Assembly: GCA_004293365.1 (NCBI GenBank) | Contig: RDYN01000061.1 | Span: forward strand, 24,292 to 88,291 | Length of the DNA: 64,000 bases | Reading direction: 5' to 3' | Source: Oscillatoriales cyanobacterium | GTDB lineage: Bacteria > Cyanobacteriota > Cyanobacteriia > Cyanobacteriales > Microcoleaceae | Part shown: in pieces, positions 54,365-63,142 of the stretch | Position numbering within the stretch: the first letter of the stretch is position 1 | Layout: each line of letters begins with the position of its first letter | Translations under genes and position numbers: made by a program | Notes under the pieces: model-generated | Told to the model about the DNA's origin: nothing | The model's input: only the letters and a program-made list of their open reading frames with translations | Databases searched by the model: none

Positions 54365-55660
54365 TTAAAACGGGATTTCCTCATCTTCATCTTCCACAGT
54401 CTTAGCCGTCATCCGCCAACTGGTAATATACTCAATTTGCACATCAATTGTGTTAATCGCATCCCCCAACTGCTTTTGAATGTATTGAGTCAGCGTCACC
54501 ATAAAATCCAACTCAACTCCCGCAGATTGCACAAGTTTAGCCAAGCTAGCAAAATCTACCTTCAAAATCGAAGAACTTGACAACTTAAAATGAGGAGTAT
54601 TGCCCTTATTTTGCACCAACATTGCTTTTTTAATCCGCTCTTTCAGATGCTCAACTTCCGAATCCAGCAACTTCCATTCTGGCAAAATTTCTTGATACCT
54701 TTTCCCCAACGCTGTTAAATCCTCACTCTCGGGTTCCGGCACAATTTTCTTAGTAGTAGATTTTCGCCGCTGCTGTACATTAGAATTCAACCGCCAACTA
54801 GCAATATCCTCAACTTCCAAAGATGGATGAGAGATGACTTCCCCTAACTGTTTTTGAATTTCTTTCGTCAGCGTCACCGGAAAATTCAACTCAATTCCCT
54901 GAGTTTGCGTCAGTTTCGCCAGCGTCATAAAATCAACTTTCATCGTTATAGAACTGGAAAGCTGAAAATAAGAACTATTTTTGAGCTTTTGCGCCATCAT
55001 TCCAGCTTTAAATCGTTCTTTCACTTCAGAGATTTCTGAGTCAAGCGGCCTCCACTGAGATTCTATTTCCTGATATTTTTCCCCCAACGCGGTCAAGTTT
55101 TCCGTTGCGGGTTCGGGGTAAGATTGGGCAAGAATTTCTAGCAAGCGCTGATGCACTCTAGCTAAATAAACCGCGTCCATCTTGGCATATTCTAGCTGCT
55201 TATCAGTCAGGGGACGTTTTGCCCAATCGCCGCTTTGTTCTGTTTTATCTACATAAGCAATGCCGCAAAGTGTTTCTATTAATGTTTTGAGTTGTCGGTT
55301 GGGTAAGGGCAGAATGTAAGCTGGAATTTTTCTCGCCATTTGCAATGTGCAAGTGACATTTTGAGCGTCGTCATTACCGAGAAATCTGATGTCATAGCTG
55401 GCGTTGTGCAAGACTTTTTCAATATCTGGATTTACCATGATTTGGTTGATGAAATCTTTTGCCAATTCCGGTTTATCTAAGACATCTAGCAGAAAGGTGG
55501 CATTTCCCGTCGAATCTGTGGAGTCAGCTAATACTTGAATCAGAGATAATTTGGGGTTGGATTTATAGTCTGCTATTTCTGTGTCTACCCACAGGATTTT
55601 AGCTTGAGAAAGTTTAGCTATCAGTGCTTTGATGTCATTTGCTGCTGTTAAATAAGGCAT
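54365..55660 (-). CDS. RNase D-like 3'-5' exonuclease with duplicated C-terminal domain
   Basis: A 431-residue protein. The DEDDy exonuclease domain (1-175) has Asp26 and Glu28 (WVDTEIA), Asp90 (NASYDIRFLG), and Tyr158 with Asp162 (LEYAKMDAVYL). Two copies of a domain of about 106 residues follow, 186-291 and 312-417. Each starts LTALG.(K/R)YQEI and shares LDSE..(E/H)(V/L)KER, (F/H)F(Q/K)LSSS and a closing (A/T)SWR. Standard RNase D has HRDC domains here; these copies may be diverged HRDC domains or something else. The tail EDEDEEIPF is acidic. It is convergent with the PIN gene, 39 bp apart. Confidence 0.88.
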   Translation of the reverse strand: MPYLTAANDIKALIAKLSQAKILWVDTEIADYKSNPKLSLIQVLADSTDSTGNATFLLDVLDKPELAKDFINQIMVNPDIEKVLHNASYDIRFLGNDDAQNVTCTLQMARKIPAYILPLPNRQLKTLIETLCGIAYVDKTEQSGDWAKRPLTDKQLEYAKMDAVYLARVHQRLLEILAQSYPEPATENLTALGEKYQEIESQWRPLDSEISEVKERFKAGMMAQKLKNSSYFQLSSSITMKVDFMTLAKLTQTQGIELNFPVTLTKEIQKQLGEVISHPSLEVEDIASWRLNSNVQQRRKSTTKKIVPEPESEDLTALGKRYQEILPEWKLLDSEVEHLKERIKKAMLVQNKGNTPHFKLSSSSILKVDFASLAKLVQSAGVELDFMVTLTQYIQKQLGDAINTIDVQIEYITSWRMTAKTVEDEDEEIPF

Positions 55661-55877
55661 TTTTACCGACTTTTGCTATTAATCTTACGCTTATATTATG
55701 CTATAGCAATTATCGTGTCAACTGTCAAGTTTTTTTGTACTTTTATTTCCTCTAGCTAGGGTAGAGTCAACATCCCTACAAATTGTGAATAATTAACACA
55801 AGATTGCCAGATTGAGATAAGATTGTCATAGGAAAATCGCACAATCATAACCCGATTAAATCCTAGCAAAATCAGCC
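55661..55877. promoter_or_regulatory. Divergent spacer between RNase D-like and Uma2 genes
   Basis: A 217-bp AT-rich spacer that must hold both promoters. The repeat ttgccagattgagataagattgtcat near 55803 contains two agatt(g) steps. I see no further identifiable site. Confidence 0.3.
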
Positions 55878-56738
55878 ATGTCTGAGCAGATAATTCTTGA
55901 CCCCAGTCAATACCCCGATACGACACAACTCGTACAAGAAGACGATACTCCCTTGGATAGTTTCATTAACGAAAAACAACAGCGACTGCTTACGGAAGTG
56001 CTCTCTGGATATGAGTTAAATGGTGGTATTCCGTTCATTGTCGCAGCCAATGTGGGTATCTTCCGTACTGTTCGGCATCCGGCGATAGTTCCTGATATAT
56101 TCCTCAGTTTAAATGTGACTGTTGCGGATAGTTGGGATCGGCGAGATGTTCGTTCCTATTTGCTCTGGGAATTTGGGAAACCTCCAGAAATTGCGATCGA
56201 AATTGTTTCTCCGGCTCCGGGGAATGAATTGGGTAGCAAATTTACTGATTATGCCCTGATGGGTGTAATGTATTATGTTGTTTACGATCCTCTGGGTGAA
56301 TTGAGCGATCGCCCTTTACAGATTTTTCAACTACAAGGGGGGCGCTATGTGCCGAAAACCGATACTTGGTTTCCCTTAGTCGATTTAGGTTTAACCCTCT
56401 GGCGCGGTGTCTTTGAAAGCGTCAATGATACTTGGTTAAGATGGTGCGATGCTGAGGGGAATGTTATTGCTACTGTGGAGGAATTAGCCGCCAGTCTCTC
56501 TCAAACTCAGTCACAATTAACTGTATCTCAATTACAGTTAACTGAATCTCAAAATCAGACGAAACAGGCTTTATTACAAGGCATTCAGTTAGGTTTACAG
56601 CTTAAGTTTGGAAGTTCCGGGTTAGAGATTTTTGCAGAGATTGCTGCCATTGACGATCTGAATTTGCTGCAAACTATAACTTCTAGCTTGTTCACAGTTG
56701 AGAGTTTAGAAGACTTACGACAAATTTATTTGTCATAA
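55878..56738 (+). CDS. Uma2-family (DUF820) protein with C-terminal coiled coil
   Basis: A 286-residue member of the family. The PD-(D/E)XK-like core spans about 20-190, with IVPDIFLSLNVTV and PPEIAIEIVSPAPGNELGSK. The C-terminal part (about 205-286) has a Gln/Ser-rich coiled coil (SLSQTQSQLTVSQLQLTESQ) and a helical end found in one cyanobacterial subgroup. The role is unknown. It is a single gene; the following 180 bp hold a gaaactgggttttt-type repeat remnant and a tagctatgccgcgcc word. Confidence 0.88.
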   Translation: MSEQIILDPSQYPDTTQLVQEDDTPLDSFINEKQQRLLTEVLSGYELNGGIPFIVAANVGIFRTVRHPAIVPDIFLSLNVTVADSWDRRDVRSYLLWEFGKPPEIAIEIVSPAPGNELGSKFTDYALMGVMYYVVYDPLGELSDRPLQIFQLQGGRYVPKTDTWFPLVDLGLTLWRGVFESVNDTWLRWCDAEGNVIATVEELAASLSQTQSQLTVSQLQLTESQNQTKQALLQGIQLGLQLKFGSSGLEIFAEIAAIDDLNLLQTITSSLFTVESLEDLRQIYLS

Positions 56739-56920
56739 CTTACCCAAAAGATCTCGTGAAAGATTCTGATTCACGACTTACGCAGTAAACCTGAAGAAAC
56801 TGGGTTTTTATACTAGAAACGATCGCAATAACGATACTTTTTCCTAGAAAAACTCGGTTTCTGGATGATTGGGTTGAAAACTCCAAAAGCTCGATTCACG
56901 CGATAGCTATGCCGCGCCTA

Positions 56921-57574
56921 CTATTGAGGATTCCCGCGAACTTCCTCTAAAAACCAGCTACCTACTTCTGTATTGTCCGTCTGGCGGCTGCGGCGCAAAC
57001 CTTCCTCTAACAAAGCAACTTTTAGCCCCGGCAAAATTTGAGATTCCGTCAGACGTTCGCTTCCCCGGTTAACAATTATTTTAAAAGCAATAACTTGGGC
57101 TTTTTGTACGTCTACTACCCAATATTCAGACACTCCTAATTCTTCATAAATCATTCTTTTTGTACCCAAATCATCAACGAGAGAACTGTCGGCAATTTCG
57201 ATCGCCAAATCTGGGGCCGCTGCGCTATCCAAATTCACTACAGAACTACCGCGAGGCGCCGTTTGCACCCTCTCTCCGATGTAGTAACAAGCATCAGGTT
57301 GAGCGCCTCTGACACCCGTTTTGGCATAGCTACAATTGACCAGCAGTCTCATTTTGATACCTTTGGCAATGCCAAATAAATTGATTAAGATGACGATAAT
57401 TCCGTTGTCATCAGCACGATCTGGCCCGACTGCTGCCATTTCAATCCTCAACAGTCCGTTGTAGTAATAGCATTTTGCGCGATCGTACTCCGGCTGTTTA
57501 ATGATTTCTATGTATTCATCCCAAGTCGCCGTAACCCAGGTATCAGTTAGCAGTTTGCTTTGGACTTGACTCAT
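56921..57574 (-). CDS. Uma2-family (DUF820) protein
   Basis: A 217-residue member from MSQVQSKLLTDTW at 57574; an in-frame ATG at 57637 would add 21 residues that lack homologue-like character. Family motifs are CYYYNGLLRIEMAAVGPD (about 35-52), QPDACYYIGERVQ (about 93-105), and APDLAIEIADSSLVDDLG (about 120-137). It ends in an acidic, Arg-rich tail. It is the third Uma2 gene here and is convergent with none; gyrA lies upstream on the same strand, 117 bp away. Confidence 0.88.
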   Translation of the reverse strand: MSQVQSKLLTDTWVTATWDEYIEIIKQPEYDRAKCYYYNGLLRIEMAAVGPDRADDNGIIVILINLFGIAKGIKMRLLVNCSYAKTGVRGAQPDACYYIGERVQTAPRGSSVVNLDSAAAPDLAIEIADSSLVDDLGTKRMIYEELGVSEYWVVDVQKAQVIAFKIIVNRGSERLTESQILPGLKVALLEEGLRRSRQTDNTEVGSWFLEEVRGNPQ

Positions 57575-57654
57575 AATTACCTCACCGAAAAAAAACTTTG
57601 ACTTTTGAAGGAAGATTTCTGAGTAGGGCGATCGCACTTTGAGTATTCAACAGC

Positions 57655-57682
57655 AGTAAGGTGCGCAGTGCGCACCCTACAA
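57655..57682. repeat. Single copy of the gtgcgcagtgcgcac repeat
   Basis: The sequence aaggtgcgcagtgcgcaccctac matches the palindrome seen at 1-123 and 30497-30673. It lies ten bases after the gyrA stop and may help terminate it. Confidence 0.7.
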
Positions 57683-57691
57683 ACCATTAAC

Positions 57692-60376
57692 CTAGGACTC
57701 TTCTGTCGCTTCCTCAGATGCCGATTCTTCGATCGACTCTTCACCCGCAGCCGGCACCAAAGCCACAGCTACGATCGAATCATCCTCATCCAACCGCTGC
57801 ACCCGCACGCCCGTCGCAGTGCGCGATTGCGTCGAAATTGCACTCACAACCTGACGGATAATAATACCTCGGTTGGTAATAATCATCAATTCATCATTGT
57901 CATTGACAATTCGCAGCGCAGCTACCTCATCCTTACCTTTCTTTGACTTGAATTTAGTAGCAGTCAATCCCTTGCCTGCGCGTCTTTGGAGGCGGAATTG
58001 AGAAACTGGAACCCGCTTACCGTAGCCGTTGGTGGTGATTACCAACACCGAAGGAACTTCGCTGCTAGCTGTCGGAATTTCTTCAGCTTCTTCGCCTTCA
58101 ATTTCCTCAGCTTGCGTGTCTAATTCTTCTTCCAATTCCAAATCTTCTGCTTCCAATTCCGAATCTTCTGTTTCTAACAGAGCAATATCTGTTCCTTCCA
58201 ATTCTGAATCTTCTGTGTCAGCAATTTCGGCAACAATGGAACTCGGCAAGATGTCCATGCTGATCAGCTCATCGCCCGATCGCAATTTCATTGATTTTAC
58301 ACCCCGAGTCGCGCGGCCTACCGGGCGCAACTGTTCGTGATTGGTGCGGAAATGAATCGCCATACCTTGGCGCGTACCGATGATAATGCTGTCACCAACT
58401 TTTGCTCTCCGCACCCAGCGCAATTGGTCGCCTTCTTCGAGAGAAATCGCGATTAAGCCGTTAGTGCGGATGTTCGCAAAAGCGGAAAGTGCAGTTTTCT
58501 TGATGTAGCCGCTGCGAGTCAGCATCACCAAGTATTCTTCGCTGGTAAATTCCGTGACTGACACCATAGAAGTGATTTTTTCTTCTATAGGAATCGGCAG
58601 AAGTTGTACTACGGGAGTGCCGCGGGCCGTCCGGGAACTGACGGGAATTTGATAAGCTTTGAGAGAGTAAACTACGCCCCTGTCGCTGAAGAACAAAACG
58701 CTGTCGTGATCGCAGCAGGAAAGGAAATGTTCTACTCCGTCGTCTTCCTTCATTTTCGCGCCTGCTTTGCCCCGAGTAGCGCGGCTTTGGGCCTCGAAAG
58801 TGCTGACAGGCATCCGCTTGATGTAGCCTTGCTCTGTGATCAGAATAATTGCTTGTTCGTTGGCAATTAAATCTCTTTCATCGATTTCTCCTTCGGCGTG
58901 TTCGATGATACTGCGTCTAGGAGTGGCGATTTTAGTTTGAATTTCTACCGCTTCAACTTCGGCGATTTCTAAGATGCGTTCCCGGCGCGCCAAGATATCT
59001 TCCAAGTCGGCGATTTTTGTTCGCAGTTCTTCGTGTTCTTGCTGGATTTTTTGCGCTTCCAAGGCTGTTAAACGCCGAAGCTGCATTTGCAAAATTGCGT
59101 CGGATTGCTGTTCGGAAAGACCGTAATTATCCATCAATTCTTGTTTGGCTGCGGCGGAGTCGGCAGCGGCGCGAATTAGGTGAATAATTGCATCTAAATT
59201 GTCTAGGGCAATTAATAAGCCTTGCAGGAGATGGTCGCGTTCTTCTGCTTTCCGGAGTTCAAATTGAGTCCGGCGAGTAATTGTCTCAATGCGGAAGTCT
59301 AGGAAGACATTGAGGAATTGTGAGAGCGTCAGTAGTTGGGGCTCCCCATTTACTAGCGCTAACATATTGGCTCCAAAATTTGATTGGAGCGGTGTTTGTT
59401 TGTAGAGGTTGTTGAGTACGACGCGGGGATAGGCGTCGCGTTTGAGTTCGATCACGACGCGCATTCCGTCTCTGTCGCTTTCGTCGCGAATGTCGGAAAT
59501 CCCATCTAATCTTTTGTCGTTTACCAGTTCGGCAATTTTCTCTATTAGCGCTGCCTTGTTTGTTTGGTAAGGCAATTCGGTGATAATAATTGCTTCTTTG
59601 TCGGGGCGGCCGACGTGTTCGATGGTTTCAATGTTGGCGACTCCGCGCATGGTAATGGAACCGCGCCCGGTGGTGTAAGCGTCGCGAATGCCGCCTTTGC
59701 CGAGAATTTGCCCGCCGGTGGGAAAGTCCGGGCCGGGAATGTACTGCATCAATTCCAGATCGGTAATTGCTGGATTGTGGATTAGCGCTACCAAACCGTC
59801 AATTATTTCGCCCAAGTTGTGGGGCGGAATGTTGGTGGCCATCCCTACGGCAATCCCGGAGGAACCGTTGAGCAAAATTTGGGGGATGCGTGCGGGGAGT
59901 ACGAGGGGTTCTTGTTGGGAACCGTCGAAGTTGTCGCCGAAATCTACTGTTTCGCAGTCGATGTCGCGCAGCATGGAGTCGCTAGTCAGGGCTGTGAGGC
60001 GGCATTCGGTGTACCGCATGGCTGCGGGCGGGTCGTTGTCAACGGAGCCGAAGTTGCCGTGGCCGTTGATCAGGCGTTCGCGCATGGAGAAATCTTGAGC
60101 CATCCGCACTAGGGCGTCGTAAACTGCTGTATCTCCGTGCGGGTGATACTTGCCCAGCACCTCCCCGACGACGCGGGCGCATTTGCGGAATGGTCGATCG
60201 GGACTTAAGCCCAATTCGTTCATGGCGTAGAGAATGCGTCGGTGAACGGGCTTGAGACCGTCCCTGGCATCTGGTAGCGCCCGACCGACTATGACGCTCA
60301 TGGCGTATTCCAAGTACGATCGGGACATCTCACCACCCAGATCCGTCGGGATTATCCGCGACTCAGAGATACTCAT
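57692..60376 (-). CDS. gyrA: DNA gyrase subunit A
   Basis: Breaks and rejoins DNA in the gyrase tetramer that introduces negative supercoils. The segment [20 protein letters not shown] (24-43) is a clear signature, the quinolone region reads [12 protein letters not shown] (78-89) with Thr83 and Asp87, and the active Tyr122 is in AMRYTECRL. The coiled coil carries many Glu and Gln residues (about 385-460). In the C-terminal beta-pinwheel the GyrA-box reads QRRAGKG in place of QRRGGKG. An acidic insert (about 712-772, TEDSELEG and [12 protein letters not shown]) interrupts the pinwheel. The tail [16 protein letters not shown] is also acidic. ATG at 60376. Confidence 0.95.
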   Translation of the reverse strand: MSISESRIIPTDLGGEMSRSYLEYAMSVIVGRALPDARDGLKPVHRRILYAMNELGLSPDRPFRKCARVVGEVLGKYHPHGDTAVYDALVRMAQDFSMRERLINGHGNFGSVDNDPPAAMRYTECRLTALTSDSMLRDIDCETVDFGDNFDGSQQEPLVLPARIPQILLNGSSGIAVGMATNIPPHNLGEIIDGLVALIHNPAITDLELMQYIPGPDFPTGGQILGKGGIRDAYTTGRGSITMRGVANIETIEHVGRPDKEAIIITELPYQTNKAALIEKIAELVNDKRLDGISDIRDESDRDGMRVVIELKRDAYPRVVLNNLYKQTPLQSNFGANMLALVNGEPQLLTLSQFLNVFLDFRIETITRRTQFELRKAEERDHLLQGLLIALDNLDAIIHLIRAAADSAAAKQELMDNYGLSEQQSDAILQMQLRRLTALEAQKIQQEHEELRTKIADLEDILARRERILEIAEVEAVEIQTKIATPRRSIIEHAEGEIDERDLIANEQAIILITEQGYIKRMPVSTFEAQSRATRGKAGAKMKEDDGVEHFLSCCDHDSVLFFSDRGVVYSLKAYQIPVSSRTARGTPVVQLLPIPIEEKITSMVSVTEFTSEEYLVMLTRSGYIKKTALSAFANIRTNGLIAISLEEGDQLRWVRRAKVGDSIIIGTRQGMAIHFRTNHEQLRPVGRATRGVKSMKLRSGDELISMDILPSSIVAEIADTEDSELEGTDIALLETEDSELEAEDLELEEELDTQAEEIEGEEAEEIPTASSEVPSVLVITTNGYGKRVPVSQFRLQRRAGKGLTATKFKSKKGKDEVAALRIVNDNDELMIITNRGIIIRQVVSAISTQSRTATGVRVQRLDEDDSIVAVALVPAAGEESIEESASEEATEES

Positions 60377-60773
60377 AGGTTGAAAAACTCCGCTAAAACT
60401 TTAAATTTGACCGCTATAAATCCCAAAAATGCGATAAAATCGATCTGGATTCAGTTGAGCTGCCAAATATTGCAAATTACTCCTAAAATTATATCACAAT
60501 TTGCCCTTAACTTTATGGGAAAGTTGCTAGAAAAATTAAGGGACGAAACAAGGGAAATTTGTAAGGAAAGCAGTTGGTGATTTAGTCATCAATTGGCAAA
60601 AGCTAGAAAGGTTTTTTTAGGCGGTCGGGTTTCATGCTTTGGTGAGTTTTTTTGGGGGCTATATAAAAAATTAAAATGGTGGCCCGATCGCAATTTTAAT
60701 TTCACCAAACCGAAGGCCTTCTTAAAGCAAACTAAAAATCTAAAATATAAAATATTAACTCTAAAATCTGCCG
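60377..60773. other. Intergenic region upstream of gyrA and the deacetylase gene
   Basis: About 400 bp between divergent genes. It must contain the gyrA promoter at the left and that of the deacetylase at the right. It is AT-rich. Short open frames here lack coding character. I see no repeat, RNA or clear promoter boxes. Confidence 0.4.
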
Positions 60774-61697
60774 ATGCTACCCGTCATCTACTCCCCCGAT
60801 TTTTTGCTGCACAAAACTGGAATGCTTCACCCAGAGCGACCAGAACGTTTGACGGCGATCGTCAATGCTCTTTTAGCTGCTCCCTGGGCCGATCGCATTG
60901 AGTGGCAACTGCCCACCCCAGTGGCCGAGCGCGAACTAGAACTGTTGTCAGCGATCAAAAAAGTTCACGCGCCAAGATACATCAAAGAAGTCGAACATTT
61001 GGCTCATCGCGGAGGTGGCTACCTGGACGGTGACACGCCAATTTCTGCTGAAAGTTACGATGTAGCGCTGCTGGCCGCGAGTGCTTGGCTTGATGGGGTC
61101 GATCGAGTTTTAGCAACCAACGAACCAGCTTTTACGATCGCCAGGCCGCCGGGACACCACGCCGAAAACAGCCGCGCGATGGGATTTTGCTTGTTTTCCA
61201 ACGCTGCGATCGCCGCTCACTACGCTCTGGAACAGCCAGGCATCAACCGCGTCGCCATCCTAGACTGGGACGTGCACCACGGCAACGGCACTCAATCTTT
61301 GGTGGAAAACAGCAGGCAAATTGCCTACTGTTCCCTGCACCAATCTCCCTGCTATCCAGGAACCGGAGATGCTGACGAGCGCGGCGCCTACAACAACGTG
61401 CTGAATATTCCCCTGTATCCGGGCGGCGGCATAGCTGAATACCTGAGCGCCTTTGAATCTCTCGTGGTGCCGTTTTTGTCAAATTTTGAACCGGATTTGT
61501 TGATTGTCAGCGCCGGTTACGACGCAGTAGCCTCGGATCCGCTGGCTAGCATGAATCTGGCGCCGTCAGATTTCGGTACTTTCACGGGATATTGCCTGCA
61601 AATCACCCGCTGCATCGCCTTCGGTTTGGAGGGCGGTTACGCGCTCAAAGAGTTGGGCGAGTCGGTGGTGGCGACTATCGATCGATGCCTCAATTAG
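60774..61697 (+). CDS. Histone-deacetylase-family amidohydrolase
   Basis: A 307-residue zinc enzyme of the HDAC/AcuC/AphA superfamily. It starts MLPVIYSPDFLLH, and HPERPERLTAI (18-28) is the usual opening. The catalytic His pair is in ARPPGHHAENSRAMGFC (about 124-140); zinc ligands lie in AILDWDVHHGNGTQ (about 159-172) and in the ISAGYDAVASDPLASMN-type segment (about 242-258). Bacterial members deacetylate small molecules such as polyamines, or proteins. It has no clear operon partner. Confidence 0.92.
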   Translation: MLPVIYSPDFLLHKTGMLHPERPERLTAIVNALLAAPWADRIEWQLPTPVAERELELLSAIKKVHAPRYIKEVEHLAHRGGGYLDGDTPISAESYDVALLAASAWLDGVDRVLATNEPAFTIARPPGHHAENSRAMGFCLFSNAAIAAHYALEQPGINRVAILDWDVHHGNGTQSLVENSRQIAYCSLHQSPCYPGTGDADERGAYNNVLNIPLYPGGGIAEYLSAFESLVVPFLSNFEPDLLIVSAGYDAVASDPLASMNLAPSDFGTFTGYCLQITRCIAFGLEGGYALKELGESVVATIDRCLN

Positions 61698-61742
61698 CTG
61701 CTAAGGATCGCTCCTGTAAATAACTTACAATTTTAATTGTTG

Positions 61743-61793
61743 TGGGATGGGCGTCCCGCCCGTCCTTTATAGACGGGCGGGACGCCCATCCCA
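61743..61793 (+). terminator. 22-bp perfect hairpin after the deacetylase gene
   Basis: The arms tgggatgggcgtcccgcc(cgtc) and its exact complement are separated by ctttata. The stem is 22 bp long. No T-run follows directly, so it may be a dispersed palindromic repeat acting as a terminator. Each arm also contains the short palindrome gggcgtcccgccc-like sequence. Confidence 0.6.
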
Positions 61794-62207
61794 CTTTCAA
61801 GAGTGTGGGTTATTTAATTCTCATTCCTAAATTGGCAGACGGGAAAATCAGGTTGAGAACCGATTAGGAGGGGGTTGACAGCAATGGCGGGCGATCGCGA
61901 AACTTGAGATTTGCCGATCGCGCGGCACGGCCTTCTGCCCTCCAACCTCAAACCTTGTTCTGACTTCCCTCTTCCTCCTTCACATCGATCCTCTTCCTTC
62001 TTCCTTCTTCCTTCATTCTGTGACAAGCGTCACGAATTTAAAAGATCCGAGTCACTCGGCGTCTAAGTCTCGGTCACAAATTTTTAGCCTAAAAATCACA
62101 CCGTGTCAATGTTTTCGATCGCAGGAATGGGCGATCGGACAGAGCATAATAGGATTACAATCAACCTGTAAAATTTTAAGATCTCTCAATCAACTAGGAG
62201 GTTTATC
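61794..62207. other. Intergenic region with CT-rich tract and leader of the 62-residue gene
   Basis: About 410 bp without a credible gene. A cttcttcctt tract lies at about 61965-62015. Near 62022-62033 gtgacaagcgtcac is a 14-bp inverted repeat that could be an operator. The ribosome binding site aggagg is at 62194-62199. Confidence 0.4.
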
Positions 62208-62396
62208 ATGTCAGTTTCCCAAATGACACTCGAAGAATTATTTGGTCAAGTCATGTTTTCTAGTGTTGTGACTCGCCACGACCGGAGACAGCTAAGATCC
62301 GCACTCTTAGAAAGAACCCTGAATGAAGATGAGTATGCCATCATCAACCGACTGCTGTACAATGTGCGTCGCGGTTGGGTAAAAATTGTCGATTAA
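62208..62396 (+). CDS. Conserved small protein, 62 residues
   Basis: Starts MSVSQMTLEELFGQVMFSSV and has a basic helical middle (VTRHDRRQLRSALLERTLN) and ends YNVRRGWVKIVD. It has a strong aggagg site nine bases upstream of the ATG. I recall near-identical short proteins across filamentous cyanobacteria, but no function is known to me. The high charge and small size might suit nucleic acid or protein binding. A gtgacaagcgtcac inverted repeat lies about 175 bp upstream. Confidence 0.75.
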   Translation: MSVSQMTLEELFGQVMFSSVVTRHDRRQLRSALLERTLNEDEYAIINRLLYNVRRGWVKIVD

Positions 62397-63142
62397 AGAC
62401 GCGGCACCCTACTCCCGAGCGAGAAAGAAGTTCATGGCATTTTCAATTTTCGCTGAAAGAATTGGTAATGACTGATGATTATCGGGGTATAGAACACGGG
62501 GCTACAGTTACATTGTTTTGCAAGCTGGATAAAAGTAGAACTTGCCACCTAGGGAAGTTTTCCGTGTTTTTAAGCGACAGTTGAATGTGTTGGAGAGCGG
62601 TGTTAATGATTCAAATTGCGATCGACATCCGCCTAGAGGTAGAGATAATTATAAAATAACAGGTTTCGGGTGCATCTCTACTTGTTTAAAAAATGTGAGT
62701 TTTGAGTTGCTAACTTCCAAGTTAGAATTAACTCAAAACTCATAGTTTTTTGGAGGTAATAGAAGAAGTCATTAGTCCTTGGTCATTGGTCATTGGTCAT
62801 CAGTCATTAGTCATCAGTCATCAGGAAGAATGAAGAAGGAAGTCGGAAGAAGCAATCGAACGTAAGGTTTTCAGTAATTAAAAACATCTTAAACGTCGAG
62901 CGCGGTTGCTAGAAAAGTTTATATTTGAGATTAGGAAAGACTGATGGCGATTCGGCTTACGAAGCGTCATCAAGTTGAAAATTTTTAAACCGTTATCAAA
63001 AATCAAAACAATCAGCAGTTTCCCGTTGAGTCGGAATGTACGATCGCCACAAGCACAGGAAGTCGGAACCTGCGATCGGCCATTCCGGCAAATTAAGCCC
63101 AGAAGTGTCAAAATATTAACAACCAGTTCATCCTTAAAATAT
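62397..63142. other. Long intergenic region before the ABC ATPase gene
   Basis: About 745 bp. A tract of gtcattagtcattggtcatcagtc words lies at 62769-62825. Two short open frames (62468-62583 on plus and 62878-63111 on minus) have no recognisable features and I do not call them genes. The right end must contain the promoter of the ABC gene. Confidence 0.45.

Noticed and set aside
62878-63111. 77-residue minus-strand open frame
   Set aside because: Composition is not protein-like and there is no ribosome binding site or recognisable motif.
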